The position numbers and the translations under genes were made by a program. The notes below the pieces were generated by a model. The model ran no database searches. It worked only from the letters and a program-made list of their open reading frames with translations, and was not told the DNA's origin. Positions 15,261 through 22,736 of a DNA stretch of 64,000 nt are shown in pieces (positions within the stretch are counted from its first letter, which is position 1; every line of letters starts with the position of its first letter). The stretch comes from Palleronia sediminis (GTDB lineage: Bacteria; Pseudomonadota; Alphaproteobacteria; Rhodobacterales; Rhodobacteraceae), in contig NZ_SNAA01000008.1 in assembly GCF_004358695.1 (NCBI RefSeq), positions 1 through 64,000 on the forward strand, written 5' to 3'.

Positions 15261-16801
15261 ACATCCACCGAATCCTCGAAAAACCGGTTTGGAAAAACCT
15301 TGCGCAACGTCCCGGCTTCGCGGCCCTGTCCATCCCGTCGATCGAGACGACAAACGGGTTCTTCGAGTTCATCGTAGCACACGGCCTCGCGTCACCAACG
15401 GCAGGCGATGTCCGAAACTGGCTCGGGGATTGCCCGCAGCCTGAGCGGACGCTGCGGATCGATCATCTCCAGGAAGTGTTTGCCGTTTGCCAGCCATCAT
15501 TCCTTGGGGCCATCCGGGAAGCGCGTCGTTTCGCGCCTCCCAAGTCTCCAAGAAACCCAGACTCCAAAGCCGCGCGCCCTGCGTCATTCGACCTGCAAAG
15601 GAACAAATCCTGCGTGCTCCGGCCGGTCTACGAAACACAGGATTGGGATCCGATAGCCCCGCCGACACGTCGGCCGCCGAGAAAACGTGCTGTCTCCATC
15701 GCGCCGTGGGGCCTCCCTCTGGACTATCAAAGCGAGTTGCGCCGCGCAGCAGACGGGCTTCCCGGCCAAGAGCCGGGCATGCAGGTGCCCGCCCGCAGCA
15801 TGGTTTTGAGAATGCGCGAGAAGCTCTGTCAATATGCGTGGTCCGTGGCGCAGCACAATCTCGATGCAGAGCTTAGCCTGACAGGAATAGACGCATACCT
15901 TGCCGACCTGAAAACTCGCCTCCTCGAGCGACCGCATGGACTGCGATGGGCGACAATGCGCGCGACGGCCGATGCGCTCCTCCTATTCACCAGGTACGAG
16001 GGAGCACAACCCGAGATCATCCAGCATCTCGCCGATTACCGACGGGACTATGAGGTCCGGGAGTCTGCTCAGCGCGCCCTCAAGTTCTTCGCGCTGGCGC
16101 GCACCGGGAATTCGACGGATCGGATCCTCGATATGGCCGAGGCACTCCTTGCAGCCGTCGAAGCCGAGGTTCGCCCCAAGAAGCGGCACCAGATGCGCAA
16201 CGGAGCGGCCATCCTTGCTATCTTTGGGAATGCGCCGCTTCGCAACGCATCAGCCCAGCTTGCGTTCGGTGAGAGCCTGTTCTGGAAGCACGACGAATGG
16301 GTGATCCGGACGGAAATCCAAAAGACCCAAGCGCGGCGGCCAGAGCTGTTCGATTTCCCCCTCCACCCGGAGGCAGGTCGTTTCGTCGACGCGATCGTCC
16401 TTGGGGACGCGTCTCCGGCCATGCTCCCAACCCTGAGGGAAAGGTTGATCCGAGACAGACGCCAACTTTTTTTGCTGCCGAACGGCCACCCGGCTGCGGC
16501 AACATACATCCCGCGAGTCTTTCAGGCTCTCACGGGCAACAGCTTCACCACGCTTCGCGTCATGCTCTACTCGGACGCCATCGCCCATCACGGCATCGAA
16601 GGGATCGAACTTGCCAAGCCCGCAGCACATCATGCCAGCACGGATATCGTGAAATCACACTATATCGCCGAAGAGGTTGCGGAAATTCGCGCGAACTGTA
16701 TTCGGAACCGACGAAGCCGGCGACTGTCGGAGATGCAATCCGAGAAACATCGCGATCTTATGGTTGGCCTCGAGAAATACAGCGAGACCAAACCACGATA
16801 A
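15257..16801 (+). CDS. Tyrosine recombinase 2, coupled to recombinase 1
   Basis: A 514-residue protein whose C-terminal third has a degenerate tyrosine-recombinase site: first Arg in NAPLRNASAQL, box TTLR (Thr replaces the first His of HxxR), a His pair in PAAHHASTD and a Tyr in IVKSHYIAEE. The N-terminal part has a basic linker (PTRRPPRKR) and helical core-binding segments. Its start overlaps the stop of recombinase 1, so the two proteins are made together and may act as a heteromer, as in Tn554-like and RIT elements, which also use several tandem recombinases. The Arg/Tyr pair suggests that it may still cut DNA, but the changed box makes this uncertain. Confidence 0.75.
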   Translation: MNIHRILEKPVWKNLAQRPGFAALSIPSIETTNGFFEFIVAHGLASPTAGDVRNWLGDCPQPERTLRIDHLQEVFAVCQPSFLGAIREARRFAPPKSPRNPDSKAARPASFDLQRNKSCVLRPVYETQDWDPIAPPTRRPPRKRAVSIAPWGLPLDYQSELRRAADGLPGQEPGMQVPARSMVLRMREKLCQYAWSVAQHNLDAELSLTGIDAYLADLKTRLLERPHGLRWATMRATADALLLFTRYEGAQPEIIQHLADYRRDYEVRESAQRALKFFALARTGNSTDRILDMAEALLAAVEAEVRPKKRHQMRNGAAILAIFGNAPLRNASAQLAFGESLFWKHDEWVIRTEIQKTQARRPELFDFPLHPEAGRFVDAIVLGDASPAMLPTLRERLIRDRRQLFLLPNGHPAAATYIPRVFQALTGNSFTTLRVMLYSDAIAHHGIEGIELAKPAAHHASTDIVKSHYIAEEVAEIRANCIRNRRSRRLSEMQSEKHRDLMVGLEKYSETKPR

Positions 16802-17037
16802 CTTACTACAAAATTTGAAAAGATCTCGGAGGCGATCGCTCAAGAATAACGGTGCCTTGCTGGCTGAGGTGCGGTGCCGCTTACGGCCCAAAGGAGTCAT
16901 CCAGAAGCCAGCATTGATGCTGCGGTCGCAGCCCGCATTGCAGTCTTACGTTTACGCGCAAAGGGTAACCAGGCAGGACAAGGAACGAGCCGATATTAAG
17001 TCGACGAACAAGTATCGCGCTTCCGGACTCTACGTTG

Positions 17038-17289
17038 TCAGCAGTAAGTCCGCAGCACCTCTGCAATCGACGAGAGCCCTTCCCCGTCAGTGATGCACCA
17101 CATCGCATTGGCAACGCACGTGGCCGCGTGGGGGACAGCACAAGCCTCCTTGATGATCTCAAGCTGCTCTTCGTCCAGATCCCATTGGGCAAGGCATGCC
17201 GGGGGGTCTTCGCCTTCCTCACCACTGCCTGCCCATTCGATCAGGTCGTATTCGACTTCCTTCAGTGTCATCGTTTGCTCGTAGTTCAT
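17038..17289 (-). CDS. Small acidic, Cys-containing hypothetical protein
   Basis: A strongly acidic 83-residue protein (EEGEDPPACLAQWDLDEEQLEIIKEACAV) with five cysteines, the last ending the protein (RTYC). No family is recognised. The start at 17289 is chosen because GGAGA lies 5 bases before it on the minus strand; an upstream ATG at 17301 gives four more residues. It lies 59 bases downstream of the poly-gamma-glutamate hydrolase-like gene on the same strand. Confidence 0.5.
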   Translation of the reverse strand: MNYEQTMTLKEVEYDLIEWAGSGEEGEDPPACLAQWDLDEEQLEIIKEACAVPHAATCVANAMWCITDGEGLSSIAEVLRTYC

Positions 17290-17348
17290 AACGGTCTCCA
17301 TGCTTATGGTCAGGAGATCGGGTCTTTTGCTGAAGACGGAAACCATTT

Positions 17349-18098
17349 TTAGGACTCTTTTTCCGCATCATGTTGCGATCGGCGTCCGCTGCCAGGGCTC
17401 CTATTGGCCCAGACCAGCCGGTCATAGCCGTGCTGCAATGCTGCTTTGCGGCCCGCCGAAGGAGACGTTCGTAGAACCTGGCGTGTTGGCGGCGTTCGAT
17501 TTACGGGCGGTGGCGGAACGGAATCTTGAACAGCGTTAGCGAAGGATCGGAGAAGGTTGGCATCGCACACTAATTGACGACGTAGCCGCCTTGAAAGCTC
17601 GAGCTGCACACCCTCACCGGAGCGCGTCCGGTTACAGATGTTTGTCGCTTCCGTGCCGGGAAGCCTTTTGTTGAGCTCCGTTTCAAAGCCTGCGCTGCGC
17701 AGCGAGTTTCCAACCGCGTCACGAAGATCGATGGCGCGACCACCCAGCCAAACCGCGTCAGTTCCCTCGTCCCGTCTTCCGTGGACTGCAATTGCCGTCC
17801 AAGATCTGCCGAGGATTGTTACGGCATTGGGTTCGTCAAATCGATGGGAAGTTATGTGAAAGTGGCCATGCGGCGCATTTCTCAGCGACTCGAAAGCGTA
17901 GAACGAAAAGACGGACCCGGCGATTGCCTCGGCAATCTTAGAAGTATCGGGTTCAATCCATCCGCCATGGGGTGCCAGAATCACTGTGTCCGAGCCACGC
18001 TCTAACACTCGAATCTGATAGTCGATGTCGAGCCGCTCGTTGGCGGCAAGATCCGTGAAGGAGGTGTAGCGGTCGGCCATTGTCCATCTTTTGGACAT
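17349..18098 (-). CDS. Poly-gamma-glutamate hydrolase family protein
   Basis: The protein matches the Gamma_PGA_hydro family (related to YjqB and to phage PghP): APHGGWIEP near residue 42 supplies His and Glu metal ligands, HFHITSHRFDEP near 80 and AIAVHGRRDE near 105 supply further His residues, and NICNRTRSGEGVQLELSRRLR is the usual C-terminal block. Members cut gamma-glutamyl bonds; phages use them to penetrate poly-glutamate capsules. About 60 residues of Pro/Arg-rich tail follow the domain, longer than usual. Starts at 18098 or 18080 (MADRYTSF) fit the family length; the open frame continues to 18236. The gene diverges from the nuclease/helicase operon. Confidence 0.75.
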   Translation of the reverse strand: MSKRWTMADRYTSFTDLAANERLDIDYQIRVLERGSDTVILAPHGGWIEPDTSKIAEAIAGSVFSFYAFESLRNAPHGHFHITSHRFDEPNAVTILGRSWTAIAVHGRRDEGTDAVWLGGRAIDLRDAVGNSLRSAGFETELNKRLPGTEATNICNRTRSGEGVQLELSRRLRRQLVCDANLLRSFANAVQDSVPPPPVNRTPPTRQVLRTSPSAGRKAALQHGYDRLVWANRSPGSGRRSQHDAEKES

Positions 18099-18290
18099 GT
18101 GAAAGCGTCCGTCAACCAGTGATGTGTCCCAGATGAGCCCGGCCGAATGCTGCTCTCCGAGGCTCGCTTCAAGCGGTTGCAATTCTGTTGCTCGGGGCCG
18201 ATTTTCCTCTGCATGACCACCGATCACATTGCTCACCCCATTGTTCCTCCTGCTATCCTCTCAGGTATACTGCGATAGCAAGCGGAACGA

Positions 18291-19088
18291 ATGATCATCA
18301 TGGCCATTGCGCTGACACCTGTCCGAGAGGGCGAGCTATGGGCCGGGGCGACTTGGACGGTCGAAGACGAGGATGTGTTGGCCGGGCTGATTGCGCGCGT
18401 GGCCATCGGCCAAGCCCGAGTTGCCGAGCGAATTCTAAATGAAGATGGTCTGATAGACGTCGGCTACCCGATGGGCGGTCATGAAGGCGCGCGCAAACTC
18501 CTCGAGGTTGGCCCCACTGGAGATCCGGCCCATCGTGATGGGTGGATGTTCCAAGTCATCTCGTGGATTGCCGCGCACCGATCAGGCAGGCCAGGCGTGA
18601 TCCGGTCGCCGCATATGCGGCATGCTGACAAGGGCCTCGATGGCCTCATGGTGGAGTTCGACGACACGGAGATCGCGCGTGTCGTGATCTCTGAGGAGAA
18701 GGCAACGGGCAACGCGCGAACCATGGTCCGGGATCGGGTCTGGCCCGAGTTTCGGGACTTTGAGACAGGCAGACGCGATGCCGAACTCAATGACGGTGTC
18801 TCAACGTTGCTCGCGGATGGGGGGTATCCAAATCCCGATGCTGTGGTAGCCGCTATCTTGTGGACCGAGAAGCGGGCCTACAGGGTTGCCGTGACGATCG
18901 ACGACACGCACGCTTCAGAGAAAGGCCTCAAGGCTCTCTACAAGGGCTACGAGACGGCGGTCTCCGGCGAGATCGGCCGGCGCCGGGCGGAGACCTTCCA
19001 GGTCCAGGACCTTCGGCCCTGGTTCGAGAGTATCGCGGTGAAGGCTACTGCCATCATCAATGCCGAGGAGGCCGCCATCAATGTATGA
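18291..19088 (+). CDS. PD-(D/E)xK nuclease-like protein, HamA-like
   Basis: A 265-residue protein with a recognisable PD-(D/E)xK core: KGLDGLMVEF (Asp near residue 115), then ARVVISEEKATGNAR (Glu-x-Lys near 135-138) preceded by a hydrophobic strand. This is the layout of HamA, the nuclease of the Hachiman phage-defence system, although the match to the HamA/DUF1837 family is inferred from architecture and context rather than from a search. The next gene, a large DExH helicase, overlaps it by a few bases, as HamB overlaps HamA. Expected role: DNA cleavage released by the helicase on damaged or phage DNA. ATG 18291 is used; ATG 18300 is a close alternative. Confidence 0.6.
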   Translation: MIIMAIALTPVREGELWAGATWTVEDEDVLAGLIARVAIGQARVAERILNEDGLIDVGYPMGGHEGARKLLEVGPTGDPAHRDGWMFQVISWIAAHRSGRPGVIRSPHMRHADKGLDGLMVEFDDTEIARVVISEEKATGNARTMVRDRVWPEFRDFETGRRDAELNDGVSTLLADGGYPNPDAVVAAILWTEKRAYRVAVTIDDTHASEKGLKALYKGYETAVSGEIGRRRAETFQVQDLRPWFESIAVKATAIINAEEAAINV

Positions 19089-22000
19089 CGAGAGCACGGC
19101 CGCTCTGATCCGATCCGCCCCAGACCTACCAGGCCTCGATCGAGACCGCTTGCCAGATCATCTGTCGCGAGCCTTCGCCGAAATCGTGTCCGCACGCATC
19201 GCCTTGCGTGGGGCCGAGACGCCTGCTGGGGATATCAGAGAGACCATCGCATTCGCGCGGAAGCTTGCCGCGACCAATGAGGTGTTGGTCACGACGAGCC
19301 CTGAACGCGAAAACCGCCGCGCTGCAAGCTTCGTGGCAGCGTCTGCGCATCAACTCGTTCACCAAGCCGAAGCTCTTCTCGTCTCAGCTAATCGGACGAC
19401 CGCATTCACAGCGGACGCTATCACCGCCGACGTATCAGCAATGCTCCTCTTCTTGATCGCCGGCTCGTCCGCCGACGCCACCGAGGTCGCGCGGGCGCTT
19501 CGCTCGCCAGAGGACGACCGGCTTCAGCATGAACTTGTGCTGAACCTTGGCTGGCTGGCACGTGGAATGATGGGGACGATCCTCAACCAAGAGAGAATTC
19601 CACTCGCCGAGATAATCTCTGGCGAAGGCGTCGATGGCACGCGAGCCGCGAGAGCGCTTTACCATCGACTTCTGGAGGGCGTCCGAGCCTTGGCAGCCGT
19701 TCTGGGGGGCATTCCGGACGCGGATCGGGACCGGCCTAACGCGCTCTTTCGTGGCGTCGCGAAGTCAGCGAAACCAGACGATGCGATCGCGGTCGAAGGC
19801 CTGCCTCCGATGCCGGTCGCCTCGTTTCCAGGCCCGTTTCACCTCGCAAGACTTCTCGAAGCGGCAAGTTCGGCGCTACTCGAGGCGGCTGTCATCAACA
19901 TCAACCCGCCGGACGGTGTGCCCGCAGGTCGCTGGTATCATTCGATGGCACGAATCGCGAAAAAGAGGCCTTACCTCTGGCCAAACCATCTTGCCGCCAT
20001 TGCGGCGGGCTATCTCGAACCGGGAACATCCTGTGCCGTCGGGTTTCCGACGGGGGCGGGTAAATCGACTACCGCGCAGCTGAAGATGCACGCAACTCTC
20101 TTGCGAGACCGGAAGGTGGTATTCCTCGCGCCGACCCATGCGCTGGTCGATCAAACGGCCCGGGACCTCCGGGCCGCCTTCCCGAACACCAGTGTTAAGG
20201 GCCAGCGCGCAGAGGAGTTCGAGGAAGGTGCGCTGCCCGAAGAGCTGCCCGACATACTCGTGATGACCCCGGAGGCATGCCTCTACGCGAGTCATATTGA
20301 GCCTGAGAGCTTCGCAGACGTCGGACTGTTGATCTTCGATGAATGCCATCTCATCCATCCGAAGACTGACGGGGATCGGCGGGCCATCGACGCTATGCTA
20401 TGCCTGATCCGCTTCAGCCGAGTCGCCCCGGAAGCGGACCTCGTCCTCCTATCGGCGATGATGAAGAACACGGGAGAGATCGCTGGCTGGCTTGGCGAGC
20501 TAACGGGGGGGGAACCGAATGGACGCCGATCAATCCCCCTCGAGGACGTTTGGAAGCCAACCCGGCAATTACGGGGGTGCGTCGTCTATGATGCAGGCGA
20601 GATCGAACGTCTGAACCAGAAGATCGGGAAGGCGTGGCAGAAAAAGACTACTAAATTTCCGCCCGCGAGGCTCAAGAGGGAACTGTACGCGTCACCATTA
20701 GGCCTGTTCAGTCTGAAACAGACATGGGCCTCAACGAAACGCGAGGACTATACCCTGCTCTCGCTTTTGGATCATGAGGTCCTGCTAACGGCGAACGACT
20801 ACTGGAGACTTACCCCTAACTCGGGCGAGCTTGCATCGCACATCGCTGCATCGGCCTCAAAGGCGGGGCTCCGGACCCTCGTCTTCTCCCAGTCAATCCC
20901 GAACGCATGGTCGATCGCCAAGAAAGCGTCGGCGATCATCCACGCACCACCGACCGACCTCACGGAAGTCGAAAAGAACCTGTATGAGACGGCTGCTGAC
21001 GAAATGGGCGACGCGAGCGACGTCTATCTCAACGTTGAGAACGGCGAACTGCAAAGCGCTGCCACGGCGCATCACGGCCTCTTGCTGCCCTACGAACGAG
21101 ATTTGGCCGAGAGGCTTTATGCAAGAGAAGGCGCCCTGCGGGTTCTCGCAGCAACCCCGACCTTAGCGCAGGGAATGAATCTACCGGCCGATCTGGTGAT
21201 CATCGCCGAAGACAGCCGCTTCGATCGTGAAACACAGCGACGCGATCTTCTCGACGCGGCCGCATTGCTGAACGCCGCCGGGCGGGCAGGACGGGCGGGT
21301 CAGAGCGCGTCAGGTATAGTGCTGGTTGTTCCAGGCAAGGTCGTTCCTCTCTCGGATGTGGACGGGACGATTGGCAGTCAATGGACCGAGCTACGCCAGA
21401 TTTTCAGTCAGTCTGATCAGTGCTTGGTTCTCGAGGACCCCTTCGAAGCCGTCATGGATCGCGTCCATGACAGAGCGCAGGAAGCCGGAGACCTTGAACG
21501 GTATGTCGTCAGCCGTTTGATGGAAGCGCCTTCGGGCGGCGAAGAACATGGCTCGCCTCGGATTGATCTGTCTCGAAGCCTTACGGCATTCCGGAAGCGA
21601 AAAGCCGGCGACGAACATTGGGTTGCGAGCCGTACTGAGGCCGCCCTTTCTGTCATGTCCGGTGCCGATGAAAATGAAATTGTGCTGGATCAGCGATACC
21701 GCGACCTCGCGTCCATGGTGGGCCTCCCAGAGGACCTGCTTAAAGCTTTGTCCGACGCGCTTGCCGAAGCTCCAGATGACATGGGAAGCACAGTGGCCGG
21801 GATCTGCGGGTGGATGTTCTCATGGATGGAAGCCAATCCGGCCCATCTTTTCCGAATGATAAAGCCTTCGACCTTTGAGGATCTGTTTGGGAAGGCCTAC
21901 AGAGATCTGGCATCGGACGACGCGAAAGCGCAGCATGCAGTTGCCAAGCTTGAAGCGACTCTGCGACTATGGATGGGCGGCACGCCGCTGAAAGAGATGC

Positions 22001-22422
22001 AACCAACAATATCGCCTAAGGGGGCTTCTTCGCAGTTCTCACCTGACGCACGCAAGTTTGTTATCCGCATGATCCCAGAATTGGCACATGTGATGGGTTT
22101 GCCTTCTCGGATAATGCAGATATTCACGCGTGGGGGATCTGAGCCGAATACGGTGGAGGGGGCCGCCTCCCTCCTCCTTGCTCATGTCTGCGTGCGACGA
22201 GGCCTTCGAGACGCAGAAATGGCAGCGTTTTCGATGTTGGGTGGCGCGTTGCCTCGAAGAGCAACCCATCGGGCGTTCGAGGAGGTTCGCCCGCATGTGG
22301 CTGAAGCAGAAAGCGTTGAGACGCTCGAAAATCTCAAGGAAAGGGTTCGTGCGGGAAAGAATCTCAAAGAGGCGGTAGAGGCTTTCTCAAGTATCGATAC
22401 GGGTTCTTTTGACGGCACCTAA
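19081..22422 (+). CDS. DExH superfamily 2 helicase, HamB-like
   Basis: A 1113-residue protein. Residues 1-320 are an all-helical region of unknown fold, followed by an SF2 helicase core: Walker A FPTGAGKS (about 321-328), FLAPTHALVDQ, DECH (about 418-421), SAMMKN, AHHGLLLPYERD and ATPTLAQGMNLPAD, and motif VI NAAGRAGRAGQ (about 730-740). The C-terminal 350 residues are helical, as in Ski2-like and HamB helicases. ATG 19081 has GAGGAGG 10 bases upstream and overlaps the stop of the nuclease-like gene, showing translational coupling. HamB senses DNA ends or damage and holds HamA in check; a similar role is inferred here. The protein is longer than the usual HamB. Confidence 0.7.
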   Translation: MYDESTAALIRSAPDLPGLDRDRLPDHLSRAFAEIVSARIALRGAETPAGDIRETIAFARKLAATNEVLVTTSPERENRRAASFVAASAHQLVHQAEALLVSANRTTAFTADAITADVSAMLLFLIAGSSADATEVARALRSPEDDRLQHELVLNLGWLARGMMGTILNQERIPLAEIISGEGVDGTRAARALYHRLLEGVRALAAVLGGIPDADRDRPNALFRGVAKSAKPDDAIAVEGLPPMPVASFPGPFHLARLLEAASSALLEAAVININPPDGVPAGRWYHSMARIAKKRPYLWPNHLAAIAAGYLEPGTSCAVGFPTGAGKSTTAQLKMHATLLRDRKVVFLAPTHALVDQTARDLRAAFPNTSVKGQRAEEFEEGALPEELPDILVMTPEACLYASHIEPESFADVGLLIFDECHLIHPKTDGDRRAIDAMLCLIRFSRVAPEADLVLLSAMMKNTGEIAGWLGELTGGEPNGRRSIPLEDVWKPTRQLRGCVVYDAGEIERLNQKIGKAWQKKTTKFPPARLKRELYASPLGLFSLKQTWASTKREDYTLLSLLDHEVLLTANDYWRLTPNSGELASHIAASASKAGLRTLVFSQSIPNAWSIAKKASAIIHAPPTDLTEVEKNLYETAADEMGDASDVYLNVENGELQSAATAHHGLLLPYERDLAERLYAREGALRVLAATPTLAQGMNLPADLVIIAEDSRFDRETQRRDLLDAAALLNAAGRAGRAGQSASGIVLVVPGKVVPLSDVDGTIGSQWTELRQIFSQSDQCLVLEDPFEAVMDRVHDRAQEAGDLERYVVSRLMEAPSGGEEHGSPRIDLSRSLTAFRKRKAGDEHWVASRTEAALSVMSGADENEIVLDQRYRDLASMVGLPEDLLKALSDALAEAPDDMGSTVAGICGWMFSWMEANPAHLFRMIKPSTFEDLFGKAYRDLASDDAKAQHAVAKLEATLRLWMGGTPLKEMQPTISPKGASSQFSPDARKFVIRMIPELAHVMGLPSRIMQIFTRGGSEPNTVEGAASLLLAHVCVRRGLRDAEMAAFSMLGGALPRRATHRAFEEVRPHVAEAESVETLENLKERVRAGKNLKEAVEAFSSIDTGSFDGT

Positions 22423-22736
22423 TCGTCAGGAGGTGCCGCGTCAGTTTTGTAAGTGGCAGGGTATTCCGGGCTATCTGTGGGAACATGTTCAGAGAAAGAC
22501 TCTTGAGAAGGTGCATTGTGTGGAATGCCTTGCAGAGGTTGGCTTTGATCACCTAAGGTCCACGGTCTCGCGCTTGGAGCGAATGCTTGGATTCCGCCCA
22601 TCCTCGTCGATCGACCCGTCGCCCCTAATTCCTGGCACGTATACAACAAGCTGGCGCTTATCTGGGCTTCAAACGCGTCCCACAAGGTTCCCCGCTGTCC
22701 GATATCTGATACCCCTCGGATAATACTGACAATACG
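22423..22736. other. Gap between the two helicase genes
   Basis: About 310 bases. One frame of about 100 codons (22409-22723) exists but lacks a ribosome site, has no recognisable features and overlaps the end of the helicase gene, so it is not called. A GATAAT box at about 22719 could be the -10 element of a promoter for the SF1 helicase gene. Confidence 0.5.

Noticed and set aside
16677-17093. 138-codon open frame over the end of recombinase 2
   Set aside because: Half of it overlaps recombinase 2 in another frame and the remaining part lacks a start with ribosome site; composition is basic and irregular.
18291-22422. Calling the locus a standard Hachiman system outright
   Set aside because: The nuclease-like motif and gene order fit, but family membership cannot be shown without a profile search, and the helicase is longer than usual, so only HamA-like and HamB-like are used.
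22409-22723. 104-codon open frame between the helicase genes
   Set aside because: Overlaps the end of the upstream gene, no ribosome site, no recognisable features.
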